DNA of 64,000 nt, taken from the NCBI GenBank assembly GCA_001792895.1, contig MARA01000039.1:310001-374000 (forward strand), read 5' to 3'. The first letter of the stretch is position 1, and each line of letters begins with the position of its first letter. The position numbers and the translations under genes are program-made. Below the pieces are notes generated by a model, which saw only the letters and a list, made by a program, of their open reading frames with translations, made no database searches and was not told the origin of the DNA. This DNA comes from Lentinus brumalis. Lineage: Eukaryota > Basidiomycota > Agaricomycetes > Polyporales > Polyporaceae. Shown piece after piece: positions 1 through 11,393 of the stretch.

Positions 1-736
1 AGCCAAAGGCCACTTGAATGAACGATCAGTACAGAGTAAAGCAGGCATGCTGCATCGACAATGCTCACCCATGGCTCCTGTGGGTCTGGAGCTTCCATGT
101 TGCTAGGAGATGTACCAATGTCTTGTGTTCCTGAGAAATCTTGAGTGATGTGATGTCAGTGGGCAGCAATGTAGGAACAGGCTGTTGAGCACACACCATC
201 CTGGATGACCATGTAGTCACAGTGTGGATTGTCCTTTGTCAAGGGTTTTCTGTTACATCCCATGCTTCAAAGGTACCGACTCTGGTCCAGACTTTCCCCA
301 GACTCTGCAACTCCAGTCTATCTCACATGTGTTTCTATTGATGTTCACCTCTCTCCCTTCTGCTTACTTACTTGGCCTGGACTCTGGTCTTATCGGCCTC
401 CACTTGTATCTGCCTCCGCTTATCTGCCTCCGCTTGACTCTGACTCCACTTGTATCTATTCTCGATTGTAGTCGTTCTCTAATTTGATCTTGCCATACTT
501 TGTATTGGCTAATCATCAGCTTCTGCCTGACTCCAATTCCTGACCTCCTTTACTTATGTCTTGGCTACTCCACTCCAGACTTTTGGAATTTACTATAAAA
601 GCCTCCTTGTAGCCACACTTAGACCTCAGTCCTGATATTTTATTACACTCCCCATTACGACTCTGAGCTCAATTCATTCTGTTTGCTCTTCTCTCATATT
701 CCAATCTTTACAACTGGAATTCTGACCTCCAACCTC

Positions 737-1084
737 TGACCTGCAGGTCAACCTGAAATTACCTAGATCTGTGACCTACAGGTCCAGGTCATACAGATCA
801 CAGGTCATACAGGACATGACCTGTACGGATCAAGGTCGGGGTGTTGAGGAAATTTCTAGGTCAGAGATGACCTGTGGCAAAAATATTTTACTTCCAAATG
901 ATAATTCTTGCCATTTGCACTATCGAAAATTTTTGAATGCACAGGTCATACAGGTACCTGACCTGTAGGTCACAGGTCAAACAGGTCACAGATCAAACAG
1001 GTCCAGGTTGGTGCAGATCTAGATATCAATGTTTTGGCCATGGGTACCTGCAAAATGGATCTAGGTCAACCTACAGGTACCTGT
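737..1084. repeat. Cluster of AGGTCA / ACAGGTCA motifs in both orientations
   Basis: Two patches (about 737-840 and 942-1084) are packed with variants of ACAGGTCA, AGGTCATACAGG and the complement TGACCTGT, in direct and inverted orientation. Similar motif clusters occur in the subterminal parts of some DNA transposons, where the transposase binds. No transposon ends were found around this cluster, so its nature is open. Confidence 0.6.
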
Positions 1085-1441
1085 TGCTCAGCCTTACTCT
1101 GACCTCTGACCTGACCTCTGACTCTAACTTCTGTTTGACTTTCTCTCTCTGGCTTGCCTTCTTTTCCTCTCGGTATTATCTCTTGCTCATCTTCTTACTT
1201 GTTACTTGCTCTGGTATGACCTTTGGATCTCTTGTCCATCATGAATTGAAGACACTTGTACTTCTACATGGTGTTGATCCATAGCTTCGCCCAAGTCTTC
1301 TTCCTCCAAGCACATCTTTCCAGACTTTGTAACTCCAGAACTCCAGACTTCATCCGGACTTCATCCAGGCATGCACAGTCTTAACACTTGTGAATCATTC
1401 ACCCCGGCAAAGCTAGTTTACCACCTCAGGGTGAACCAAGG

Positions 1442-3032
1442 CCGGGGGGTGTCATCCATGTCATATAGTTGGACTTGTGGCCAGCTGGCAGCAGCCTGAA
1501 AGGTGTCCGACTGAAGCACATTGCCGGACCTCTGCGCAGCCTACTCATCAGCCAGTAGAACCAGGTTGCCTGCTATGGGGGCTAATGTGATGAAGATGAT
1601 ATAGTGGTAGCCTGAACCAGCACCCTGTATAGACATCGGTTTACTGAAACTGAAGGCATCTGTTCCAGGGCTCTGTTGTCTGTGTCGACTAGGGACCATC
1701 ATCAGTCACTGATGGGTGTACCCACAACCCAAACCCATGAGTAGGACAATCTGAAAGGTCATACCCATACTCACTTGTGGCTTCCCTACATGTATTATAA
1801 GTGCCCAAAGCTGTAGTGCAACTGTGTTCTGTTTGTGGCCACTTGTAGAACACATACAAATAGCCCTTCTGCTGATGGCTTGCCAGCTGGCCACTCCTGC
1901 TGCTCTAGCTACCTCAATTCTCCACTAAATACCATAATAGTGGATGCATTAGATGTGCACTAGTAATTGGCATTCAATGATGCTATATGTAGCACCCTGC
2001 TATACCTTGAATGGTATAAAAATGACAAAAGCAGATCAATCATGGCTTTTCTGCATGAAACTAAGCCCTCATATATAGACATTATTCCCCCTGTAATACT
2101 CATATTATTGTCTATACCATAGGCATTCACCATCAGTGCTCAGCTCTACAGGGACAATGATATATGTGCATCAAGTACATGGTATCAATAGCATGCCATG
2201 ATACACGCTATATGCTGATAAACAATAAAATACTTCCCTCCTAAAGGTATATAGTCAGGCTTGTAGCTACAATTTGAATGAAGCCCATCTGCTCAGTGCT
2301 TGCAGAGACTTGCCTCAGAGTGGGCCATTACTGGCAAGTTACGATTGATTGGGGTTTTTGTACAGCCCAAAGCTTGTAATACTCAACTATTCAGGCATTC
2401 TGGATGGCACATGCAGCTTATGCAAGTGTTCAGCTTGCACAAAACTGCAAAATCTGTTTGGTGGAACACAGTACTGAAGAATGACCTCATTTTCAAGGTA
2501 AACTGTCAGTACAGAGGTTTCTGAATCATTGTGAATAATTAACAAGGCATGACAGGTTTCAACATTGCTAGCTGTATATGTATACACATATATACTCATA
2601 CTACATACATATATACTCATACTACAAGGGCTGGGGCTACTTAACCATAATGCAGAACTTCTACTAGTAAGTAATTCTAATGTTGCACCACTCGTCCATC
2701 ATGAAACTGCTGAACTATGTTATCAATTTTGTAAATGGTACTTAGTTGTGAAACCTTGAGTGATATTAAGGGTATATATATATGCTTATGTAAGCACATC
2801 AATGGATGCGTGCCCAGCTGGATGCAATTTGGATTGCATCCAGCTGAGCACGCACCCATCAATAGTGCAGCCAATGAGAACATTGCCCATAAACTAGTGT
2901 CTGTCATCTGTAAGTATGACATGCAATCCATCCTGTTCTACACTATGTCGAGCTCTGTGAAGTCTGAGGACCCCAGAGCTCGACGAGTGCGCTGTCTACG
3001 GTGCGTATTACATAAGCTATACAGTTGTAACA
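1442..3032 (+). repeat. Possible LTR fragment starting after a G-run
   Basis: At 1442-1452 a purine-rich tract ends in six G and is followed by TGTCATCC, resembling a polypurine tract next to an LTR that starts with TG. About 1.6 kb later, just before the copia LTR, the sequence ends in GTTGTAACA. No second LTR copy is in the window, so this is only a suggestion. Confidence 0.2.
2802..2859. repeat. Long near-perfect hairpin, 27-bp stem
   Basis: The arms 2802-2828 and 2833-2859 are inverted repeats with two mismatches, separated by the four bases TTGG. The inner 14 bp pair perfectly (CAGCTGGATGCAAT). It could be a tiny palindromic transposon remnant or a small-RNA-type hairpin. An 11-bp perfect stem (2947-2957 with 2974-2984, GTCGAGCTCTG) lies 90 bases further on. 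Confidence 0.75.
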
Positions 3033-3039
3033 GCCACAG

Positions 3040-3276
3040 CCAGAAAAGGGCCAAAGAAAATCAACAAAGAGCGAAAGAAAAATGCATGAAAAGTGCGGAG
3101 GTCAAGAGTTCAATCCCGGGAAATGGAAAACATAAAGAAGCGCCGATACATCGGAAAGGAAGAAAGGCAGCCGCTAGCGCGTCGGGGCGCTAGTAGGGTG
3201 CACTGCAAGCGTCCTTGTGTGCAAGTATTGACTTGACGCCGTCAAAGGAACCGGAGATAGAGCTCCGAGTTCAACA
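3040..3276 (-). repeat. 3' LTR of the copia element
   Basis: About 237 bp, matching 7831-8068 with only about six differences by eye (for example GATACATC against GATATATC, and one A added in a run). On the minus strand it starts TGTTGAACTCGG. The outer end is not a clear CA, so the left edge is good only to a few bases. Confidence 0.9.
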
Positions 3277-3291
3277 CTCCCCCCTGACCAG

Positions 3292-4897
3292 TCAAGTCCC
3301 CAACCCGAGCATGCTGCACATCTCGAGCACCTTCGGCTTAGCGAGCGACTTTGTAAGAATGTCAGCAGGCATGTCCGAGGTGCGCAGATGGACCATCTCG
3401 ATGCGGCCCTTGGCTACTTCATCCCGGAGCCAGTAGAACCGCAGATTGAGGTGCTTCATGCGGCCGTGGTGCTCAGGATTTTTCGCAACAGAGAGTGCAG
3501 AGAGGTTGTTGATCCTGAGCTTGGAGGCTGAGGAGACCTCGTACCCAAACTCCGTGAGCAGGTTGCGAAGCCAGAGGATCTCCTGCCCTGCAGAGACCGC
3601 TGCGACAAACTCTGCCTCCGTGGTGGAGAGCGCAACAATGGACTGGAGGCGACTCGACCAGGAGATCGCACCTGTGCCCATCTTGATGACATAGCCCGAG
3701 GTCGAGCGACCTGTGTCCGGGCAGCCAGCATGGTCCACGTCGGTGTATGAGGTGAAGAGCTCCGAATCTGACGAAGGGGTGTACGTGAGCTTGTAGTCGA
3801 GCATGCCCTTGATGTACCGGAAGAGGTGCTTGACCACCTTCCAGTGCGTCATCCCGGGGTTCTGCGAGAAGCGAGCGAGGTAGCCAATGGTGCGGATCAT
3901 GTCCGGACGCGTTGCGACTGCCAGGTAGAAGAGCGAACCAACAGCCTGGCCGTACGGGATGTCCTGCATCTCCCGGGCCTCGGCAGGCGTCTTGGGGCTC
4001 ATCTCCGCGCTGAGGCAGAGACCTGGGTCCATTGGAGTGCCAACCGGGTCGCAGCTCGAGAAGCCGTACCGCTCAAGGATGTCGAGCGCATACTGCTTCT
4101 GCAAGATGGAGAGGGAACGCTTCGAGCGGTCGCGCTCAATCTTGACTCCGAGGAGCCAGGACGTCGGACCAAGGTCCCGGAGCTTGAAGTGCGCACGCAG
4201 CTCGTCCTTGACGCGCTGGATAGCGTCCATGGACTTTGCTGCGATGGTGATGTCGTCAACAAAGACAGGGATGATGACACGCACTCCGTCTCGCAGGTAG
4301 ACCCACACGCTGTGCTCGCAGATGAGCCGGTCAAGCCAAGCTTCGTCAGGACCTCGTGCAGCTTCTCGTGCCAGCAACGGCCGGCCTGCTTGAGGCCGTA
4401 GAGCGACTTGCGCAGCTGCCACACCCACTCGGGGTCTTCTCCTCGAAGCCCTCGGGCTGCTTCATGTAGACCTCCTCCTTGAGCTCGCCGTTGAGATAGG
4501 CAGAGGAGATGTCCGCAGACTCGAGTTCGAGGTCGTCGAGCGCAGCGATGGCGAGGATGGCTCGAATCGACGCCCACTTCGGAGTAGGGGCGAAGGTTTC
4601 GTTGTAGTCGAAACCAGGGCGCTGCGAGAAGCCTTTCGCGACAAGGCGACCCTTGTACCGCTCAATCGAGCCGTCAGCATTGCGCTTGACCCGGAAGACC
4701 CACCGAGAACCGATGGCCTTGCGTCCGGGAGGCGGCTGGACAAGCTGGAATGTGCCATTCTCGACGAGGGACTGGATCTCGTCCTGTGCAGCCTTGAGCC
4801 ACCGCTCACGCTCCTCCGGCTCGAGCCTCATGACCTCGGAGATGGACCGAGGCTCACCAAAGTGCTCCTGGCTCGCCTTGGACGCGTGCTCGACCAC
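3292..4897 (-). pseudogene. pol: copia reverse transcriptase and RNase H, frameshifted
   Basis: Copies element RNA into DNA. The N-terminal part of the reverse transcriptase lies in 4897-4440 (motifs GSRWVFRVKRN, YKGRLVAKGF, LESADISSAYLNGEL, MKQPEGF). After a frame change near 4440 it goes on with LYGLKQAGRCW. A second change near 4350 leads to the active-site segment PVFVDDITIAA, then the RNase H domain with SYTDVDHAGCPD, GRSTSGYV and STTEAEFVA, and the C-terminal motif MPADILTKSLAKP. The stop is at 3292. The two frame changes make the gene inactive as read. The active site has FVDD where most copia elements have YVDD. Confidence 0.93.
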
Positions 4898-5027
4898 CGA
4901 CTCGAATGCACAGCCAGAGCATCGTCGTATGAGAGGTAATCAACCAGCTCGTCGTCCGAGTAGATGTGCTCAATGCCAGCCATCATCACCTCGAGTGTGC
5001 ACTCGAACGCGTCCTCATGACCGTCCG

Positions 5028-6990
5028 CTAGGAGGTCGAGTTCATCGTCCGATGCGGCAGGAGCGGGTGGAGAGGCTGGAGCACGGTGCGCAGGGACATG
5101 GGCAGGCTCAGGGTCGACTGGTGCAACCTCGAGAGGGTCCGGTGAGAGAGAGTCGCGCGGCGGAGTGTGTTCGCGTTCCTCAGGCTCGGGCGTTGAGGCA
5201 GGGGATTGCGAGGTGATGCGGAGCCGCTGGGGGACATTGCGACGTTCAAGGGCACGGTCATTGAGCGAGCCTTGGAAATGCGTCGAGCGAGCAGGGAGGT
5301 GCTTTCGAGCGGGTGCAGGATATGGTTTGAAACCGCTGTGTGTGTCTGCTTGCTCGTGCGCGGAGGGGCTGCTGTCGGTGCAGGAGGCTGCGGAGGTGCA
5401 GGCGGGCTCGGAGCGCGTGATGACGGAGCAGGACAGCCGTCGCGCGGAGCATGAGGTGCAGGGGCTGGTGCAGGAGGCGCAGGAGGTGCCGGATCATCCG
5501 GATCCGCTCCCCCCTGATCAGGCAGCTCTGGCGCATGCGGGACATCATCGGGGACGTCGTCAGTGTCCTCGGGACCACCGGGATGTGCACTTCGTCGAGG
5601 GGCAGGCCAAAGACGTTGATGAAGGGCGAGTTTCCGGGGAAACAGCGTTCATCGAAGACAGCATGCGAAGAGATGATGAATTTCTTCGCAGCTGGGTCCC
5701 AGAACCGCCACGCCTTCGTGCCCTCGGGGTAGCCGATGAAGATGCACTTCTGGGAGTGCGGCTCGAGTGCCTTCCGGTCCTTTTTGCGCACGAGCACGTA
5801 GGCCAAGCAGCCAAAGACACGGAAGTACGAGACATCCGGCTTGCGCCCGTCTCCCTTTCACACAGTGTAGGGGATGCCGCCGTTCAGCGCAGAAGTAGTC
5901 ATGCAGTTGCGCATGTGGACGAAGGTGGAGACGGCGTGGTCCCAGAACGAGGGAGGGAGCTTCGACTGAACGAGGAGAGCCGTGGCACCCTCGGACGTCG
6001 TCCTGTTTGCGCATTCAGCAACACCATTCTGGTGAGGCTCGTCCGGCTCGGTGTGCTGCCGCTGGATGCCGTGCTCTGCGCAGAAGTCGGAGTACTCCTT
6101 GCCCATGTACTCGCCGCCCTTGTCATCGCACGTAGCCTTGATCTTGAGACCGAGACAGGTCTCAGCATACGCCTTGTACGACTTGAATGCAGCAAACGCG
6201 TCGCTCTTGCGTTTGAGGAAGGCCAGGACCCAGAACCGCGTCGCATCGCAGACAAACGTCATCCAGTAGATGTAGCCTTCCGGCATAGCGACCGGGAGAC
6301 GTCCCTTGAGGTCAGTGTGGACCAGGGCGATGGGGACGAACTTCCGAGACGCAAAACGAGGGATAGCATGGCGGTTGGGCTTGTGACTCAGGCTTCGAAG
6401 CGCAGCTCCCCCTGATGGTAGAAGAGCGCACTCGATGCACACAGCTCGACGGTGTAGCCCTTCTCGCGCGTGAGGTGGAAGACAGACAGTAGATTGCTGG
6501 CAAGCACAGGAACATGCAAGACGTCGTGTAGTACAACCGCAGGCGGTACAACCCCTCCCCTCTCCGCCGGCTGAAACACCACAGACCCCAATCCAGCCGA
6601 GTAGATGATGTGCGAGTTGGCGAGACGGATGGGGATGATGTGCGGCGAGTAGGAGCGAAACCAGTGACGGTGTGGGGTCATGTGTGCAGAAGCACCTGTG
6701 TCGGTGTTCCAGTTAGCTGCTGTCGGCGAAGAGAGCCATGAAGCGCGATCCGAGACGGATAGCAGCGCAGAAGCACAACCAGCACTCACAGTAGCCGCAC
6801 TAGCGGACTCCTGGGCGGTGTCCGGGCCATTGTTTGAGTCCTTTGACGCCTCCGACGTGTTCTCCTTGTGCTTGCCCTTCCCGGAGCGATACTGGGTGCG
6901 TTGCGCGGCCTTCTCCTTCGCGCGTGCGCTGGCGTCGCGCTTGGAGAAGCACTGGTCCTCGGAGTGACCGGAGCGACCGCAGAACGCGCA
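5028..6990 (-). pseudogene. pol: copia zinc knuckle, protease and integrase
   Basis: The zinc knuckle CAFCGRSGHSEDQC (CX2CX4HX4C) lies at about 6948-6989. The aspartic protease motif WNTDTGASAHM is at about 6680-6712. The integrase core follows in 6442-5858 with HTDLKG, CDDKGGEYMG and PHQNGVAECANRT, which supply the D, D and E residues. The frame changes near 6400 (between the protease part and the integrase) and again near 5860, where the integrase C-terminal domain goes on with YFRVFGCLAYV and CIFIGYPEGTKAWRFWDP. A proline-rich linker (about 5500-5030) leads to the reverse transcriptase. The breaks mean no full polyprotein can be read. Confidence 0.9.
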
Positions 6991-7613
6991 GGAGAGGGTG
7001 GAGGCCGCGTGGGAGAGGAGTGGACGAGGGCGCACCGGGCTGGTTTTTGAGCGCAACGAACGTGTCTTGCAGCTTCTCGAGCGTGAGGGAGTCGTCGAGC
7101 AGCAGGGTCTGACGGAGGGCGTTGTATTTGGCAGGAAGAGCGCGAATGAGAGCCATGAGGACGAGTTCGTCGTCCAGCTTCTCGAGATTGAGGCCGGTAG
7201 GAGGAGGGCCTTCATGTCGGACTTGAGCTGCGAGGCTCGCGTCGAGAGGGTGCTGAGGGACTCGTCCTCGGCCTTGGAGAGGGATAGGAGCGCGTTGTAG
7301 GTGTTAAAACACGTACCGGGACGTTTCTGCATGTGCACAGCCTCCAGCTTCCTCCACATTGCACCAGGTGCGTCTGCTGCTCCCTCTCCACACAATTCCA
7401 TATCTCCCCAGCAGCCAAGTCCAACCTCCCATCGAAATCACGAAGTTCTCGGCGCTCACCTGCGTCGAGGGGGCTGGTGAACTCTGGCCTCGTCTCCTCG
7501 CCCTTTATGATGCGCAGAGCACCAATGGTGTGAAGCCGGGCCTCCATATCGAGCCTCCATTGCTGGTAATTGCGATTGGTGAGCTTGGGGAACGTTGCGG
7601 CGGACGGCGCCAT
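6990..7613 (-). pseudogene. gag: copia gag, frameshifted
   Basis: Capsid protein part. The likely start is the methionine at 7613 (MAPSAATFPKLTNRNYQQW), giving the usual copia gag opening where an FPKL motif is followed by NYQQWRLDMEARL. The frame changes near 7360 (to WRKLEAVHMQKRPGTCF) and near 7180 (to LVLMALIRALPAKYNALR) before the zinc knuckle is reached. Three reading frames are therefore needed for one gag. Confidence 0.85.
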
Positions 7614-7830
7614 GAGCGTAGGTGGGTGACGTTGCGAGGGGGCGACGACAAAAAGATGGAGGGATTTCGAGCAGAACTGGGGGAGAAATCGACGAAGGAT
7701 CGACAGAGGGCTTCCAGAGCGAAAATGTGACAAGCAGAGGACAGGGGCACAAGAGGGGCCCAGGGGACGATTTTAGAGCGATGGACTGGCGGGTATGGAC
7801 GTCTAGAGGCAGTCAGAGCGCAGGGCTCAT

Positions 7831-8068
7831 CCAGAAAAGCGCCAAAGAAAATCAACAAAGAGCGAAAAGAAAAATGCATGAAAAGTGCGGAGGTCAAGAG
7901 TTCAATCCCGGGAAATGGAAAACATAAAGAAGCGCCGATATATCGGAAAGGAAGAAAGGCAGCCGCTACCGCGTCGGGGCGCTAGTAGGGTGCACTGCAA
8001 GCGTCCTTGCGTGCAAGTATTGACTTGACGCCGTCACAGGAACCGGAGATAGAGCTCCGAGTTCAACA
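7831..8068 (-). repeat. 5' LTR of the copia element
   Basis: Partner of 3040-3276. Its outer end on the plus strand is GAGTTCAACA at 8068. The flank beyond (GTTTG) is not repeated left of 3040, so a target-site duplication is not seen. Confidence 0.9.
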
Positions 8069-8426
8069 GTTTGCTGCTCGGTAGTCCAGGTCGGGCAAAC
8101 CATGACTGAGAGGGAGACGAGGAGAATGGGATAAAAGAGCCGGGGAGCGGGGGGCGCAAAGACAGTGGGCAATGCAAAGACAGTGGGCGATGGGTGGTTT
8201 GTGAAACCATCCCCGAGTGTTCTTGTACAAGCCTAAATCGGCTTGGCCTTGCTGCCATGCGACGAGCAGGATTCAGGAATCATGTATCCAATCTCATCAT
8301 GTATCCAATCTGGGACAGGGTGTAATCGATCAGTATCTGATCGTTCAAACACTTTGTAGAACCCTGTGTTTGTCCCTGTCTACCCAAGGTTCTTATCCCT
8401 GACCTTCTCTCCTTCCTCCACCTTCC

Positions 8427-9364
8427 ATGGCTCAGATGCACTCTACTACCACGCACTCTACTACCGCCAACACAGCTCCTATGGGAGGTGCTACGAGCAC
8501 CGAAAGCGACACCGGTAAGTGCAGATAACCTCCTGCCTCGACTGAACGGCTCTTCTATCAGCTATCAACACCACACGGGGCAGCGAGGCCTTCGGTCCTG
8601 CCATGGAAGGCCTACCTGACCTCTCGCGCCTCACCCTGGGCGACCACAACAGTGCCAACCATGCAGACGACAGCACCAGCCCACATGGTCTCACTCACTC
8701 GGCGGCCTTGGGGATGGTTCTCCCGGGAACAGGGTTGCATATCTCTGTGCACAGTCATGGTGCTCCTGTGACGATCAATGTCTACAATGGTGCTCAGGTC
8801 GACATGGGCCCGAGGACCAACGCTAACCACCCCCCTTGCGTCATCCGCAGTCAGCCTCATGTCGCTCAGCCTCTGCTCCCTGCCCACATCACCGCTCCCG
8901 CTCAAGGTGGTGCGCACACCGCCATCAGTGTTGGGCATGCTCCTGCTGCTCATACGAACGAGCCTGCTCCTCCTGCCTACGGCACCACCGCTCTGGATGC
9001 ACCTGCCTCCCCGATCATCCAGGTCGTGGACACTGTGTTGCCGCAGGCGCAGGTTACACCTGACACCGTGCCCGCAGATCCGAACCCCATCCTCCCTTTC
9101 GAGGCCTGTACGTCTTTCTCATACTCTCTCTGCCTTCGTCTCGTGCTAACCACCCTCTTACGCACCGCATGACCCTCTGCATACCCGCTGGTATGTCGTC
9201 ACCGCAGGTAGGCACGTCGGAATCTGCAGGGAGTGGCTGGACATGGGTGACTATGTTCTTTGCATGCCTGGCAACCACACAAGTCCTTTGGGACTTGCGC
9301 CGAGACTGAGCAGCATTACTACAGCAACAAGGCGGCCGGGAACGTCCAAGTCATCCTCCCGTAG
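8427..9364 (+). pseudogene. Gene with RNase H1 N-terminal (viroplasmin-like) domain, decayed
   Basis: Exon 1 (8427-8514) and exon 2 (8562-9107) splice cleanly at GTAAGT/CAG and encode a Ser/Thr/Pro/Ala-rich protein of about 210 residues. The final part, 9190-9364, encodes WYVVTAGRHVGICREW and, after a one-base shift near 9280, HKSFGTCAETEQHYYSNKAA and a stop. This pattern fits the small nucleic-acid-binding domain found at the N-terminus of RNase H1 and in viroplasmins, which many basidiomycete proteins carry. The intron before it (9108-9189) has a GTACGT donor but ends in CT rather than AG. The lost acceptor plus the frameshift suggest a dead gene. The domain call is by motif only. Confidence 0.55.
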
Positions 9365-9983
9365 TTAGCACTTACCATATGTCCTCGTGTAACAAGTTCT
9401 TCGCGATATATGCCAACTGATGATATGTCTTCAGGTACTCCGAATGAACGAACGCGTGAACTTGAAGGTCCTTGTGTGTATGCAACATCAGCATGTGCCA
9501 GTTGCAGCCTGTGTTAGGATATCTTGCGCTGCGAGAATCTGCCAGTTGAGTCGAACAGAGAACAATGTTCCAGGAGACAAGGAGTATACAGTGAAATGAA
9601 TACACGCTGCAGCGGTTCCATTATGCCAGCATGGTCAGTATTAGGAGGGCAGCAAGTATGTACTCTGCGAAAGCGGCTAGGCGCCTACGAGCCAGTACTG
9701 TTGGCGCGGGCACTACGTACCAACCTCCCTGCTTCCTCAAGCTGTAGAACCACCCACTGCACATGTATTTCTGCGATAACATGGTCGGCATAGGTTTTTT
9801 GGCCTGACGAGTCTATACTGTCGTATTACTCTGTATCCGCGGGAGGTCTGAAAATCTCGGAGTACTCGGAGCAGTAAGATGCACTGTGCACAAATGCAAC
9901 ATCTGTCTGACATCTCTCCTCCTCCCACCACTATCAGTCCTCCTCTTGCCCTCTCTTATTCTATCTAGCAACGACACTCTGCA
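9365..9983. other. Gene-free stretch
   Basis: No supported gene. The last 60 bases are pyrimidine-rich (CTCCTCCTCCC and similar), as expected just upstream of a fungal start codon, and lead into the KDZ relic. Confidence 0.5.
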
Positions 9984-11393
9984 ATGTCTGGAAACAAGTG
10001 TGCTTCAGGCTCAGCCTTCAAAGCAGGACCATCGAAGAAGGCTCGAATGGCTTGCAAGATGTGGGACATAAGAGTTCAACCACCCGACCCCCACCGTGGC
10101 TCAACAGCGTCGAGCTCGAGCGCTCGCCTCTCGACAGTAGACACGAACATGTTCCAGGTCTACGACTTGGCCACTTGAGCGGATCACGGACAGCTCCGGA
10201 ACGGGCCCTTCCCTCGTCAGTGCGACCTTTGACACCGACACTTACAGTGACTGATATGATTCGCACAGAACCGCTACAAGCAGATCTCACATGTCGTCAG
10301 ACTATGGCGGCACCTGACGGCCCTCAAACGCGCTGGGCGCGGTCACAATCCCACCGGGCTGGACGGCACTAGCGAGGGAGAATTAGCCGTTGAATGCCCG
10401 GCTTGTCCTCACCTTGGCAAGAATCTCCCCGCAGACTGGCAGTCCGCCCCGGCAGCTATCAAGTATGTATTTTATCACAGTGCATGTGGCGATTTCTGTT
10501 GACCATTCAGTGTATCCGGAAGTGCTCTTTAGCCTCCACCAGGCTCGAACTTGCGCTCAATCAGTCAAGCTCTTGCTCCACTGAGCATAAGGCCATACAG
10601 AACACCAATATGCGCCGGCAGGGATACATTGCATCTAGTGTCGGGGCCGTGCTCTGTGCGCGTCATGCACTGGTGCGGAAGACGGCTGTTGGCGACCTTC
10701 CAAACGGAGAGAAGTGCATAAAGCTTCCATCTCAATTTCTGCAGATCCATGTCGCCTACGACAGTTGGTGATCTTCCTCCGATCTGCAGATATCTCATCA
10801 TGGACTATCTTGTCTTCTCGACCATCCTCGGGCTCACACTGATGCTGCTAATCTCGTACGACATTGCCTTCCAATGGCACAAAAAGCTCGCTCGTCGCGC
10901 CCGAGAGGATCCCCCGCCGCACATCCAGACAGACATATTGCAGCTCCACATCCGCTATGTGATCCCTAAGAAACATATCTGAGTGCATGGCCCGAAGCAC
11001 TCCCGCTTCTCCCTGAACCGCCATCACAGGCGGCCGTACCTATGCCGAGGGAATTGAGGCACACTGGGCTCATATAAACCCACTCGCTCTCAGTGGTCGG
11101 GAGATGGGTCCCGGAGTTCGGCGCGAACATTACAACAATCATTGGGGTGCCTGGAACTGGCAGAAAGCCATCGGATTTGGTAAGTGTCATGTCCGGGTGA
11201 TCACAACCGCTAATCTGTCTGACAACATCATCGACACATGCTGGGACTTCTTTGCAAGGCCAACAGAATGTACACCAAGCAAAAGGCACATGATGCCCTG
11301 TCTGCGAGAGAGCAAAGGGTACGTGGTTGTGGTGGCAGAGTGCCGACAAGATGCTAGAGCGCGACATCATGGCGCTGAGGCAATCTTGCAATG
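9984..11393 (+). pseudogene. KDZ-family transposase relic
   Basis: Remnant of a Kyakuja-Dileera-Zisupton transposase of the type with Cys-rich clusters. Recognisable blocks in order: about 10250-10465, VVRLWRHLTALKRAGRGH and LAVECPACPHLGKNLPADW; about 10590-10713, SVGAVLCARHALVRK and AVGDLPNGEK; then an intron-like gap; 10801-10980, MDYLVFSTILGLTLMLLISY and IAFQWHKKLARRAREDPP, ending in a stop after IRYVIPKKHI. Downstream the frame drifts through sequence resembling the LNRLPYV, GEGIEAHWAHINP and GAWNWQKIIGFG blocks of this family. Stops and shifts are frequent. The C-terminal part is missing because repeat A starts at 11394. The N-terminal ATG at 9984 is a guess. Confidence 0.75.

Larger units (their letters stand above)
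1..3039. other. Gene-free, AT-rich repeat stretch
   Basis: No convincing gene is visible. Open frames here are short, have no family motifs and overlap on both strands. The stretch is more AT-rich than the gene-bearing parts and holds short repeated motifs and hairpins, listed separately. It looks like old transposon sequence left of the copia element. Confidence 0.6.
3040..8068 (-). mobile_element. Ty1/copia LTR retrotransposon, degenerate
   Basis: The element reads on the minus strand: 5' LTR at the right (7831-8068), gag, protease, integrase, reverse transcriptase, RNase H, then the 3' LTR at the left (3040-3276). Integrase before reverse transcriptase is the copia order. A polypurine tract (GGGGGGAG on the minus strand) sits at 3277-3284 beside the 3' LTR. 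A possible primer-binding site begins TGGATGAGCC just inside the 5' LTR. The frame is broken in several places although the LTRs are still much alike. No target-site duplication was found around 3040 and 8068. Confidence 0.93.

Noticed and set aside
5165..6415. 416-codon plus-strand frame
   Set aside because: It lies opposite the copia integrase, which has clear D, D, E motifs on the minus strand. The plus-strand frame has no domain.
8036..8080. Possible 5-bp target duplication of the copia element
   Set aside because: GTTTG after 8068 is not present just before 3040.
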